DNA of 64,000 bases from Palsa-506 sp963786975 (lineage in GTDB: Bacteria; Actinomycetota; Actinomycetes; Streptosporangiales; Streptosporangiaceae): the NCBI GenBank assembly GCA_963786975.1, contig CAWBBE010000011.1, forward strand, positions 248,001 through 312,000. The letters run 5' to 3'. The notes beneath the pieces are model-generated. The model saw only the letters and a list, made by a program, of their open reading frames with translations. It was not told where the DNA came from and did no database searches. The position numbers and the translations under genes are program-made. The first letter of the stretch is position 1. Each line of letters opens with the position of its first letter. Positions 44,490-54,184 of the stretch are shown here, piece after piece.

Positions 44490-45956
44490 TTGGGGCCGCC
44501 GCCGCCTCAGCCGCTGACGCAGCCGTCGGCGCAGCAGCCGCCCGCCCGGGAACCGCCCGGACCGCCCGCCCGCCGCCCGCCCGCCCGGGAACCGCCGGAA
44601 GAGGAGCCGCCTGCCCGGGAGCCGCCGGCTGGCCAGTCGCCGCTGCCGCTGCCGTTCTCGGCCGGGCCGGAATCCCGCGGGATCACCGGCACCGGGCCGG
44701 GCGGCGCGGCGCCGCGGCACAGCCTCCGGGTGCTGCGCTCACGCGGCCGGGCGCGCGGCATCCTGGCGCTGCTCGGGCCGGCCTTCGTCGCGGCGGTCGC
44801 CTATATCGACCCGGGCAACTTCGCCACCAATTTCTCCGCCGGGGCGAGGTTCGGCTACGCGCTCGCCTGGGTGATCGTCGTCGCCAACCTGATGGCGATG
44901 CTGGTCCAGTACCTGTCCGCCAAGACCGGGGTGGCCACCGGCCGGGATCTGCCGGAACTGTGCCGCGAGCACCTGCCGCGGGCGGTGTCCGGCGGGCTGT
45001 GGGTGCAGGCCGAGCTGATCGCGATGGCCACCGACCTGGCCGAGTTCGTCGGCGCCGCGGTCGGGCTCAACCTGCTATTCGGAGTGCCGCTGCTGCCAGC
45101 CGGGCTGATCACCGCGGTGGTCGCGTTCGGGATCCTGGCTCTCGAGCAGCGCGGCTACCGGCGGTTCGAGCTGGCCATCTGCGGCCTGCTCGGGCTGGTC
45201 TTCCTGGGATTCGCCTACGACCTGATCGCCGTGCAGGCCAGTGCGGGCGCGCTGGCAGCCGGCCTGGTGCCGGGAGTGCCGGGCGGTGACAGCATGCTGC
45301 TGGTGGCCGGCATCATCGGCGCGACCGTGATGCCGCACGTCGTCTACCTGCACTCCGCGCTGACGAAGTCCCGGGTGCATTGCCGCAACGACGCCGAGCG
45401 CCGCGAGCTGGTGCGGTTCCAGCGGCTCGACGTGCTGATCGCGCTCGGCGCGGCGGGCCTGATCAACCTGGCCATGCTGTTCGTCGCCGCGGCGCTGTTC
45501 GGCCAGGCCGGCGGCCATGCCCCGGCCGAGTCCATCCAGGCCGCGCACCTCGAGCTCGGCCGGGTGGTCGGCGGCGGCGCCGCGCTGGCGTTCGCGGTCG
45601 CGCTGCTCGCGTCCGGGCTGTCGTCGTCCAGCGTGGGCACCTACGCCGGCCAGGTCGTGATGCAGGGCTTCATCGACCGCCGCATCCCGCTGTTCCTGCG
45701 CCGCGGGCTGACCATGGCGCCGGCCCTGATCGTGCTCGCCCTCGGGCTGCCGACTACGGGCAGCCTGGTGATCTCGCAGGTGGTGCTGTCGTTCGGGATC
45801 CCGTTCGCGCTGGTGCCGCTGATCGTCATCACCCGGCGGGCGGACATCATGGGCTCGCTGGTCAACCGGCCGGTGACGACCGCCGCCACCAGCGGCATCG
45901 CCGCGGTGATCATCTGCCTGAACGGGTACCTGCTGTGGGCCACGTTCGTCCGCTGA
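44490..45956 (+). CDS. NRAMP family divalent metal transporter
   Basis: Eleven hydrophobic helices with the NRAMP signatures AYIDPGNFATNFSAGARFGY (helix 1 DPGN metal site) and ATVMPHVVYLHSAL (helix 6 MPH). Family members are proton-coupled Mn2+/Fe2+ importers. The frame opens at TTG 44490, giving a Pro/Arg/Glu-rich N-terminal tail of about 75 residues before SLRVLRSRGRARGILALLG; GTG 44730 is a shorter alternative start and neither has a strong ribosome site. It is five bp after the GroEL gene, so it may be the last gene of the operon and bring iron or manganese for the diiron enzyme (inference). Confidence 0.85.
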   Translation: MGPPPPQPLTQPSAQQPPAREPPGPPARRPPAREPPEEEPPAREPPAGQSPLPLPFSAGPESRGITGTGPGGAAPRHSLRVLRSRGRARGILALLGPAFVAAVAYIDPGNFATNFSAGARFGYALAWVIVVANLMAMLVQYLSAKTGVATGRDLPELCREHLPRAVSGGLWVQAELIAMATDLAEFVGAAVGLNLLFGVPLLPAGLITAVVAFGILALEQRGYRRFELAICGLLGLVFLGFAYDLIAVQASAGALAAGLVPGVPGGDSMLLVAGIIGATVMPHVVYLHSALTKSRVHCRNDAERRELVRFQRLDVLIALGAAGLINLAMLFVAAALFGQAGGHAPAESIQAAHLELGRVVGGGAALAFAVALLASGLSSSSVGTYAGQVVMQGFIDRRIPLFLRRGLTMAPALIVLALGLPTTGSLVISQVVLSFGIPFALVPLIVITRRADIMGSLVNRPVTTAATSGIAAVIICLNGYLLWATFVR

Positions 45957-45972
45957 TCCCGCCGGGGCGGCG

Positions 45973-46763
45973 CTAGGGCCCGGCTGTCCACAGGCCGGTG
46001 AAATCCCGGAACGGGGCCTGGCACGGCGGGCCGTCGGCGACCTGGACGCGGGGCGGCAGGCCCCGCCGACGCTGACGATCATGGCCGACCGGGTCCCGTA
46101 GCGGGCGGTATGCACGCAGGCGGCGGACAGCCCGGCCGGGCGGGCCCGGCCAGGCCCGGCGGATCCGGCCCCGGCGGGGGCGGCCGGCCGGTGATCCCGC
46201 AGCACGGCGGCGAGCGCTTCGTTAATCCCGGATTCGCTGCCCTTTCCGGCGATCCTGGCCGCCACCATCGCGGCGACCTGCCGGGTCTTGGCCGAGGTGG
46301 CCGGCAGCGGCAGGTTCTCCAGCACGTAGGCTCCCGGTGGCAGCCGCCGGACCACCGGGCGGTGCCCGCCGGCCAGGCCGACGGAGAACAGCGAGCGCCG
46401 GTCGCCGACCAGCAGCCAGCAGGGGTTGTAGTCGGACGGATCCAGCCCGGCGCACACCTTGGCGACCGCGGTCGCCGCATCCGGGTGCGCGGCGAAGGCC
46501 AGCGGCAGCTCGCCGCGGGACCGCCTGGTGTCGTCCCGCCCCCGCGGCGATGGCTGGTTCGTCAGGCCGGCCAGCACGCCCTCGGAGTTCACCGCCAGCC
46601 AGGTCCCGCCGGCCAGCGCGTCCCGGCCGCCGAGGATCCGCGGCCCGCGGTCGCGCAGCACGGTGATCGCCTCGGCCGGCCGGGTGTACAGCTCATCCCG
46701 GTTCGCCGCCACCACCAGCGGCGCGCCGTCCAGCACCCCGGACAGCGCGATCAGCAGGCACAC
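45973..46763 (-). CDS. NRDE (TANGO2-like) family protein, one frameshift
   Basis: About 263 residues. Starts MCLLIALSG at 46763 with the N-terminal Cys and the ANRDE motif, then GGRDALAGGTWLAVN and LAGLTNQPSP, all family hallmarks. After SAMIVSVGG a missing base in the C run at 46061-46064 shifts the frame; restoring it gives GGLPPRVQVADGPPCQAPFR and DFTGLWTAGP with stop at 45973-45975. Uncorrected, the frame would wrongly run antisense through the transporter gene. Family role in bacteria unknown. Cotranscribed with the YjbQ gene 10 bp upstream. Confidence 0.85.
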
Positions 46764-46773
46764 GCCTGTGACG

Positions 46774-47190
46774 TTACCCGGACTCCAGGAACGAAAGCCG
46801 CACCTGCCGGTCCGGGTTGTCGACGTTGAGGTCGACCAGCGCCACCGACTGCCAGGTGCCGAGCGCGAGCGACCCGGCGACCACCGGCAGCACGGTGAAC
46901 GGCGCCGCGATCGCGGGCAGCACGTGCGAGCGGCCGTGGCCGGGCGAGCCGTGCGCGTGCCGCCAGCGCCGGTCCGCGGGCAGCAGGTCGGACAGCAGCG
47001 CCAGCAGGTCGGCGTCGCTGGCCGAGTGCAACTCCATCACCGCGATGCCGGCCGTCGCGTGCGGCACGAACACGTGCAGCAGCCCGTCACGGCCGCCGGA
47101 CGCCTCCCGGGCGTACTCCTCGCACTGCGCCGTGATGTCGTACACCGCGTCCCGGCGGCCGGTCCGCACATGGAACGTCATGGTCTTCAT
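46774..47190 (-). CDS. YjbQ / UPF0047 family protein
   Basis: 138 residues with FVPHATAGIAVMELHSASDA, HAHGSPGHGRSHVLPAI and the C-terminal LGTWQSVALVDLNVDNPDRQ, the standard YjbQ beta-barrel pattern with its conserved His residues. Some members have weak thiamine-phosphate synthase activity; the true role is unknown. Located just downstream of the dehydratase gene on the same strand. Confidence 0.9.
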   Translation of the reverse strand: MKTMTFHVRTGRRDAVYDITAQCEEYAREASGGRDGLLHVFVPHATAGIAVMELHSASDADLLALLSDLLPADRRWRHAHGSPGHGRSHVLPAIAAPFTVLPVVAGSLALGTWQSVALVDLNVDNPDRQVRLSFLESG

Positions 47191-47228
47191 CCCGCTATCA
47201 TGCCCGCCGCCAGCGGGCTGCTCCCGGC

Positions 47229-48999
47229 TCAGTGCGAGTCGCGGGTGACCGACGATGCCGCTGGAGCCGACCAGGAAGTCCAGGTCGGCGCCGTGATCGG
47301 CCTGCAGGACATGGTCGACGTAGAGCCGCTCCCAGCCGCGCCGCGGTGCCGGCGAAGCCGGCCGTCATCGCGGCGGGCGGCTGCGCGCGACGCCAGCTCG
47401 GCCGCCGGCGACGTCGACGTCCAGCCGCCGGGCCGCGCACGTCGAGGATGATCGTAGTCGCCGGTCCGCACCAGCGCCGAGCGGCCCGCCGGCGGCGGCC
47501 TCCGGCGCGACGTGCAGCACGACCGTGCCGTACGCGGTGCCGCTCATCCGGCCGTCGCAGATCCGCACCATGTCGCGCACGCCCTGCGGCGCAGCAGCTT
47601 CGGCGCGGCAGCGGCAGGTTCGCCACCTCGGGCATCCCCGGGTAGCCCTTCGGCCCGCAGCCGCGCAGCACCAGCACGCGAGTCTGCGTCCACGTCGAGG
47701 TCCGGGTCGTCGATCCGGTGCGTGCAGGTCCTCGATGCTGTCGAACACGACCGCCCGGCCGCGGTGCCGCAGCAGCGCCGGCGACGCCGCGGCCGGCTTG
47801 ATGACCGCGCCGGACGGGCGCCAGGTTGCCGCGCAGCACGGCGATCCCGGCGCTGCCCTGCAGCGGCGCGTCCGCGGCCGCGGATCACCTCGCGGTCCCA
47901 GATCGCGGCGTCGGCCAGGTGCTCGACCAGCGGCCGGCCGGTCACGGTCAGCGCGTCGCGGGTCGAGCAGGTCGCGCACCTCGCGCAGCACGGCGAGCAG
48001 GCCGCCGGCGCGGTGGAGGTCCTCCATCAGGTACCGCCCGGCCGGCTGCAGGTCGACCAGCAGCGGCACGCCCGCGCCGGTCGCGGTCGAAGTCGTCCAG
48101 CGTGAGGTCGACGCCCGAGCCGCCCGGCGATCGCGAGCAGGTGCACGACCGCGTTGGTCGACCCGCCGATCGCGGCCAGCGCGACGATCGCGTTGAGGAA
48201 CGAGCCCGGGTCAGCACCGTGCTCGGCCGGCGGTCCGCGGCGACCATGCTCGACCGCGAGCCGCCCGGTGGCGTGGGCGCGCTCGAGCAGCCGGCTGTCC
48301 GGCGGCCGGGATGCCGGCGATGCCCGGCAGCGTCATGCCCAGCGCCTCGGCCATGCAGGCCATCGTCGACGCGGTGCCCATCGTGTTGCAGTGCCCGCGG
48401 CTGCGGATCATCGACGACTCGGACTGCGAGGAAGCCGCTCGCGGACAGCGTGCCCGGCGCGGACCTCCTCGCTCAGCCGCCACACGTCGGTGCCGCAGCC
48501 GAGCGGCTGGCCGCGGAACGTGCCGGTCAGCATCGGGCCGCCGGGCACGACGACGGCCGGCAGGTCGACCGAGGCGGCGGCCATCAGCAGCGCCGGGATC
48601 GTCTTGTCGCAGCCGCCGAGCAGCACCACGCCGTCGATCGGGTTGGCCCGCAGCATCTCCTCGATGGCCATCGCGGCCAGGTTGCGCCACAGCATGGCGG
48701 TCGGGCCGGACCAGCGTCTCGCCGAGCGACACGCACCGGCAGGTTCAGCGGGACGCCGCCGGCCTCGCAGACGCCCTGCTTGACGCTCCGGGCGACCTCG
48801 TTCAGGTGCGCTGTTGCACGGCGTCAGGTCGGAGGCGGTGTTGGCGATCGCGATGTGCGGCCGGCCGTCGAAGGCGTGCGCCGGCAGGCCGCGGCGCATC
48901 CAGGCGCGGTGGATGTAGGCGTTGCGGTCGGTGCCCGCGTACCACTGCGCACTCCGCGTCCCGGTCGCTGGCTTGTCCGGCGCTGGCTGTTGCCCGCAT
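47229..48999 (-). CDS. IlvD/Edd family sugar-acid dehydratase, heavily frameshifted
   Basis: Reading across frames gives about 580 residues from ATG 48999 to TGA 47229-47231: WYAGTDRNAYIHRAWMRRGL, HIAIANTASDLTPCN, AHLNEVARSVKQGVCEAGGV, MLWRNLAAMAIEEMLRANPI, VVLLGGCDKTIPALLMAAAS, RSRGHCNTMGTASTMACMAE, NAIVALAAIGGSTNAVVHLL, LVLRGCGPKGYPGMPEVANL, MVRICDGRMSG. The three iron-sulfur Cys regions are present. The N-terminus resembles arabinonate/xylonate-type dehydratases rather than the Ilv enzyme. I count at least 16 single-base shifts, nearly all insertions, with no matching amino-acid decay. It is divergent from a polyol dehydrogenase gene. Confidence 0.75.
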
Positions 49000-49055
49000 G
49001 AGCTGCTCGTTTCTCCCGCGGCCTGGATGTCCCCCGTGGCAGAGTCTGCTACGCC

Positions 49056-50070
49056 ATGAGAGCTTTCGTCATCACCGGGCCGCGGCAGGCCGGGGTCGCC
49101 AGCGTCGCCAGCCCGGCAGCCGGGCCCGGCCAGGTCGTCGTCGACGTCGAGCGGGTCGGCGTCTGCGGCACCGACGTCGAGTTCTTCACCGGCGAGATGG
49201 CCTACCTGCACCAGGGTCACGCGGCCTACCCGATGCGCCTCGGGCACGAGTGGTGCGGGACCGTGTCGGCGGTCGGCGCCGGCGCCGACCCGGCCTGGCT
49301 CGGCCGCCGGGTCACCGGCGACACCATGCTGGGCTGCGGCCGGTGCCGGCGTTGCCGCGGCGGCCGGCACTGGTCTGCGAGGACCGTGCCGAGATCGGCA
49401 TCCGCGGCGGCTGGCCCGGCGCGCTGGCCGAGCAGCTGGCGGTGCCGGTCACCGCGCTGCGCGAGCTGCCGGACGTCCGTCGACGCCGAGGCCGGCGCGC
49501 TGGTCGAGCCGGGCGGCAACGCGCTGCGGGCGGTGCAGGCCGCCGCCCTCGCCCCGGGCGACCGGCTGCTGGTGCTCGGCCCGGGCACCATCGGCCTGCT
49601 GGCCGCGCAATTCGCCCTGGCCCAGGCGGCCGAGGTGCACGTGCTCGGGCAGACGCCGGAGTCGGTCGGCTTCGCCGCCGCGCTCGGGGTGGCCGGCGCC
49701 TGGACGGCCGGCACCCTCCCGTCGCTGCCGTTCGACGCCGTCATCGACTGCTCCAATGCGGCCGACCTGCCCGCGCTCGCGCTCGAACTGGTGGAGCCGG
49801 GCAAGCGGTTCGTCTACGTCGGGCTGGCCGGCCGGCCCAGCCTGATCGACACCCGGGCGATGGTGCTCAAGGACGTGACCGCCGTCGGCATCCTCGGCGG
49901 CTCGCGCGCGCTGGCCGGCGACGATCGGGCACTACGCCGCCGGGTCGGTCGATCCCCGGCCGCTGGTGGCCGCCACCGTGGGCCTCGGTGCGGTAGCCAG
50001 CGTGCTCGCCGGGGTCCGCCCGCCCGGCGCCGGCCCCGGGCCCAAGATCCACATCGACCCGCGCCGGTAA
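49056..50070 (+). CDS. Medium-chain (zinc-type) polyol/alcohol dehydrogenase, three frameshifts
   Basis: About 337 residues after correcting a missing base near 49368 and inserted bases near 49480 and 49925. Landmarks: VERVGVCGTDVEFFTGEM (zinc Cys), RLGHEWCGTVSAVG, GCGRCRRCRGG, CEDRAEIGIRGGWPGALAEQ, EPGGNALRAVQ, LVLGPGTIGLLAAQFAL, and the restored tail TIGHYAAGSVDPRPLVAATV to PKIHIDPRR. Together with the divergent dehydratase it suggests oxidation of a sugar alcohol or sugar acid. The 56-bp gap must hold both promoters. Confidence 0.8.
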
Positions 50071-50085
50071 GCCGCCCGGCGGCGG

Positions 50086-50565
50086 TCACGGGCGTCCGCG
50101 CGGCTCTGAGCGCGATGCTGCCAGCCGCCGCCAGGCGATGAAGGCGACCAGCACGACCCAGCCCGGCACGAGAGTGACGTGCGCGTGCCCGTGGCCGAGG
50201 CCAGCCGCGATGGCCGCGGTCAGCGCGGCCGCGACGACGACGACGATGATGATGACCGCCGTAGCCGGCGTCCGGCGGCTGGCCGGGGCGGCGCCGGCGC
50301 CGGGCCGGATGCCGCTGCCGCCGCCGGGCCTGCGGGCGGCGGGCAGGTCAGCCATCAGGTCGGCCAGGTCCTGGCCGGTCCGGGCCCTGATCGCCCGCCC
50401 GATCCGCTCGTCGAGCTCGTCGGACGTCAGCCGGCCGTGGAAATGCTCGCTCAGCTCGGCCAGGGCCGCGTCCCGGTCGGCGTCCGAAATCCTGAGATCT
50501 CCGGCCGGGTAGCGGCTGTCCGCCAGATTCATCGGGTACCCCGCTGGGCCATGCTCGCTCTGCAT
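50086..50565 (-). CDS. DUF1707 (SHOCT-like) membrane protein
   Basis: 159 residues. The DUF1707 domain DLRISDADRDAALAELSEHF, HGRLTSDELDERIGRAIRAR, TGQDLADLMADLP is followed by a Pro/Gly linker and two hydrophobic helices (AVIIIVVVVAAALTAAIAAGL and VPGWVVLVAFIAW). Start could be 50565 or the ATG at 50532. Common and uncharacterised in actinobacteria. Confidence 0.88.
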   Translation of the reverse strand: MQSEHGPAGYPMNLADSRYPAGDLRISDADRDAALAELSEHFHGRLTSDELDERIGRAIRARTGQDLADLMADLPAARRPGGGSGIRPGAGAAPASRRTPATAVIIIVVVVAAALTAAIAAGLGHGHAHVTLVPGWVVLVAFIAWRRLAASRSEPRGRP

Positions 50566-50684
50566 CGATCGCTCCGCATCCTGTTGCTATGCCTGGCAAT
50601 ACGCTAGATCGGCGCGCCTGCCGGGCCATCGGCCCGTGAGTTGAGCTTTGGCCTCCACCCGGGGGTGGACGCCTGGGTGCCTGC

Positions 50685-52218
50685 TCAGCCTGGCGTGGCC
50701 AGGCCGTGCCGGAAGGCGTAGCGCACGAGCTGGGCGCGGTCGCGCATGCCGGTCTTGGTGAAGATGTGGTTGATGTGCGTCTTCACCGTGGCCTCGGAGA
50801 CGAACAGGGTCGCGGCGATCTCGGCGTTGGAGAGCCCGGCCGCGATCTGGCTGAGTACCTCGGCCTCGCGCGGCGTCAGCTCATCCGGCGGGGTGGCCCG
50901 GCCCGACCCGGCTCCCTGGGCGGTGCCGGCTCCCTGGCCGGTGCCGGCTTCCGGCCCGGCGACGGCGAACTGGTCGCCGCGGGCCAGCGCGTCGAGCAAC
51001 CTGCGCTGCACCGACGGGTCGAGCTGCGCCTGGCCGGCCGCCACCGCGGTGATGGCCCGGCGGATCTCGTCGGCGCCGGCGTCCTTGGTCAGGAAGCCGC
51101 GGGCGCCGGCCTGCAGCGCGGCGAACACCCAGGCGTCGTCGGAGTAGGTGGTCAGCTCGACCGTGTCCGCGGCATAGGTCAGCCGGAGCTCGGCGCGCGC
51201 GCCGCCCGGCGTGCCTGGCGGTGTTGGTCAGCGCCTCCTGGGCCGTCCGGTAGATCGCGAGTCCGAGCTCCGGCGGCAGCGGGCGCTGGCGGCCAGCGAC
51301 GGTGAGGCCGGCCAGGATTCCGGTCGCGGTCACCGTGTCGCGCACCAGCCGGTCAAGGAGGGCTGGCCCGGGCAGCGCATCCCCGCGCAGTGCGGCGATC
51401 GCCCGCTTGCTGTCGGCAAGACCGTCCCTGGCGATGCGCTGGCACCGGGTGACCTGCGCCAGCATCCGCTGCTGGGTCTGCGCGCCGGGCTCCGCCTGGC
51501 GGCCGAGCAGCTCCATCGTGTCCAGCGCCAGCACCAGCCCGGCCATCGTGTGCGCGAGCACGTCATGGATCTCGCGAGCGAGCCTGGCCCGCTCGGTCAG
51601 CGCGGCGGCCCGTGCCTGGGCGGCCTGCGATGCCCGCAGCTGGGCCAGCAGATCCTCGGCCCTGGCCTGCGCCGCCCGGGCCTGGTCCCTGGCGGTCATG
51701 GCCGAGCGGGTGAAGGCGGCGACGGCGAATACGAACGCGGCGCCGATGTCCTGGCTCGCCAGCGCGGAGAACGACGGCGGGCCGGCCAGCACGTACGCGG
51801 CGTTCATGGCCGCGAAGATGACCAGGCCGGCCGCCAGTGCGGGACGCGGCGGCAGCCGGATGCCGAGCCCGGCCAGCGCCAGGTATATGACCGCGCCGCC
51901 CGGCGTAGCCGGCAGCAGGCCGGCCAGCAGCACGCCCGCCAGCCCGATGGCCAGGAACGCGGCGAGGTCAGGGCCGGTGGCCCGGGACTGCCGGGCGAAG
52001 ATGACGGCCGTCCCGCCCGCCGCCACCAGCAGGGCCGCGACGGCGGTGCCGATGACGGCGGGGGACTTGCCGGGCAGCGCCGGGGCCACGCCGATGGCCA
52101 CGACGGCAAGGATGGCGGCGCTGGCCGGCCCGGTGATCCGCGATAGCGCGGCCGGCGCTGATCCTGGCGGCGCTCTGTGCTCGCTCAACGGATGGGTGCC
52201 TCCGAGTCTCCCGGCCAT
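50685..52218 (-). CDS. Histidine kinase fused to NarL/LuxR response regulator by an internal deletion
   Basis: About 510 residues once an inserted base near 51205 is skipped. N-terminal part: several membrane helices, then HisKA_3 with the His in LAREIHDVLAHTMAGLVLAL and the start of the ATPase domain (YRTAQEALTNTARHAG, AELRLTYAADTVELT). It then passes directly into TYSDDAWVFAALQAGARGFLTKD, the second half of a receiver domain, and a LuxR helix-turn-helix (LTPREAEVLSQIAAGLSNAE, ATVKTHINHIFTKTGMRDRA). The kinase G boxes and the receiver phospho-Asp are both missing. The start could also be 52257 or TTG 52188 (GGAGG upstream). A deletion through the shared words GAGCTGACC/CTGACCACC is the likely origin. 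Confidence 0.7.
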
Positions 52219-52432
52219 GATGGCGCTTACCATAGGCGCGCGGCAGCTCCCGGCCATCGTCGCACGGGTGGAGATCGCCGCTGGTCCGCGTCCACCCGGC
52301 CGGGCATCATCGGTGGATCAGGGCGCGAATGTTCCGTGATCGTGAACTGCGGATGCGGGATCCGCGTTTTCCTAGACGTTGACGTAACCTTCAGCTCCTA
52401 GCAGTACCTTCCGCTGCCGACGAAACGAGACT

Positions 52433-52888
52433 ATGGATATTGTCGCGTTTGTCACCTGGCTGATGACCGCCGGTGCTGGCCTGTACCTGTTCGCCGTCTG
52501 GCTGATCGAGCACGACGGGAGCAAGAGCGGCGGCACCGCCAGCCGGTTAAGAGCTCCGGTCGTCTTCAGCCACGTCACGCTGGCCCTGGCTGGCGTGACC
52601 GTCTGGATTGTCTATCTCTACGTGCCGCAGAACCGGCTGGCACTGGCCGCGTTCTTCATCCTGCTGCCGGTCGCGCTGCTCGGGTTCATCATGCTCACCC
52701 GCTGGATTCCGGTGCACCGCGCCGCCAACGCCGCCGAGGCCGGGCCGGCCGTAACCGCGGAGGCCGTGCTGGTGGCCGGCCCGCCCGAGCGGAACTTCCC
52801 GGTGCCGGTCGTGGTTGCCCACGGCATCTTCGCCGTCATCACGTTCGCCCTGGTCGCGCTGACCGCGCTGGGCATCGTCGGCACCTAG
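52433..52888 (+). CDS. Four-helix membrane protein of unknown function
   Basis: 151 residues with four hydrophobic segments: VTWLMTAGAGLYLFAVWLI, VVFSHVTLALAGVTVWIVYL, LALAAFFILLPVALLGFIML, VPVVVAHGIFAVITFALVAL. Polar residues are few apart from an Ala/Glu-rich loop before the last helix. Not recognised. Its stop shares a CTAG with the convergent oxidase gene. Confidence 0.75.
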   Translation: MDIVAFVTWLMTAGAGLYLFAVWLIEHDGSKSGGTASRLRAPVVFSHVTLALAGVTVWIVYLYVPQNRLALAAFFILLPVALLGFIMLTRWIPVHRAANAAEAGPAVTAEAVLVAGPPERNFPVPVVVAHGIFAVITFALVALTALGIVGT

Positions 52889-54153
52889 CCGGCCGGGGCG
52901 TAGGCGTCGACCAGCTCGTTCCCGAACTTGCCCGCCGGGTCATACTCGGCGCGCAGCCGCTGGAAATCGGGCAGCCGCTGGTACAGCCCGCGTACCGCCG
53001 CCGGGCTGACCGAGAACAGCTTGCCCCAGTGCGGCCGCGGCCGCAGCGGCGCCAGCTCGTCCTCGATCGCGGCAAGCACGGAAGCTACCGCCTCCGCGTC
53101 CCTGACCCAGGTGAAATGCAGCGCGACCGAAGGGCGCTGGTAGCTCGGGCTCAGCCACAGGTCATCGGCCGCCACGGTGCGGATTTCCGAGATCTGGAGC
53201 ACCGGCGCCAGCTGTCCGCTGACCCGGCCGACGGCCGCCAGCGCCGCGGCCGCGTGCTCGCGCCGGACCAGGTACTCCGATTGCAGCTCCGCGCCGCTGC
53301 TCGGGGTGAATTCCGGCCGGAAATGCGGCAGCCGCAGATGCCACGGGCCGGGGACGCCCTGCTGCTCGGTGCAGTGCGCCGCGCGCATGCCAGGCACCGG
53401 GTGCCGCGGCCCGCTGGCCAGCCGGGCACCGAGCCAGCGATCCGGCGGCGGCCGGGGATCGTCCTGGGCGGCCAGGCACTTGCGCCACACCTGGCGGATC
53501 TGCCGGCCCTGCCAGTCGGTGAACACGCTCACGCTGTAGCCGCTGGCGAAGATGCCGGCCAGCTGCTCGTCCAGCTGGCCGCGGGGGAGTGCCTCGTAGA
53601 CGTACTGCCGGATGGTGAAAGCCGGCACTAGATCCAGCGTCAGCCTCGTCACGATCCCGAGCGCGCCGAGGCCGATGACGGCCCCGGCGAATGCCGGGTC
53701 GCCGGAGTCCCGGCGCAGCGTCACGATGTCGCCCCCGGCCGTCACCATTTCCAGCGCTGAAACGGCGGTCGCGAGGTTGCCGTTGCGGTCTCCGGAGCCA
53801 TGCGTCCCGGCGGCGCATGCACCCGCGATCGAGATGTGCGGCAGCGAGCCGAGGTTCCGCAGCGCCCAGCCCGCTTCGTGCAGCCGTCCGGTGACCTCGC
53901 CGTACCTCAGCCCGGCGCTCACCGTGGCCGTTGCCCGGCCGGGATCGATCTCGATCACCTTCGGCAGGCCCGAGACCGAGACCAGGTCGCCGGGGCTGTC
54001 GGCGATGCGGTTGAACGAGTGCCCGGTACCGAGGGCGCGTATCCGGCTGGCCCCGGCGACCAGCCGCTGCAGTTCGCCGGCCGAGTCAGGCCGGTGGAAC
54101 CGGGCCGCGCTGAAGGTGACGTTGCCGGCCCAGTTGGTCCGCGGTGCCGTCAT
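52885..54153 (-). CDS. FAD-dependent alditol / sugar-lactone oxidase
   Basis: 422 residues from ATG 54153. VAO-type flavoenzyme: TNWAGNVTFSAARFHRPDS, flavin loop RALGTGHSFNRIAD in which His45 is at the position covalently linked to FAD in alditol oxidase, then LPHISIAGACAAGTHGSGD and the C-terminal PHWGK motif of the aldonolactone/alditol oxidase family. It would oxidise a polyol or lactone with O2, releasing H2O2. It may share substrates with the dehydratase/dehydrogenase pair 3 kb away (inference). Confidence 0.88.
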   Translation of the reverse strand: MTAPRTNWAGNVTFSAARFHRPDSAGELQRLVAGASRIRALGTGHSFNRIADSPGDLVSVSGLPKVIEIDPGRATATVSAGLRYGEVTGRLHEAGWALRNLGSLPHISIAGACAAGTHGSGDRNGNLATAVSALEMVTAGGDIVTLRRDSGDPAFAGAVIGLGALGIVTRLTLDLVPAFTIRQYVYEALPRGQLDEQLAGIFASGYSVSVFTDWQGRQIRQVWRKCLAAQDDPRPPPDRWLGARLASGPRHPVPGMRAAHCTEQQGVPGPWHLRLPHFRPEFTPSSGAELQSEYLVRREHAAAALAAVGRVSGQLAPVLQISEIRTVAADDLWLSPSYQRPSVALHFTWVRDAEAVASVLAAIEDELAPLRPRPHWGKLFSVSPAAVRGLYQRLPDFQRLRAEYDPAGKFGNELVDAYAPAG

Positions 54154-54184
54154 CACGAGCGCACCCGGGATCTGCTGCCCGCCG

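Noticed and set aside
45075..45972. C-terminal extension of the NRDE protein through the NRAMP gene
   Set aside because: Explained by one missing C at 46061-46064; the corrected frame ends at 45973 with a conserved-looking tail.
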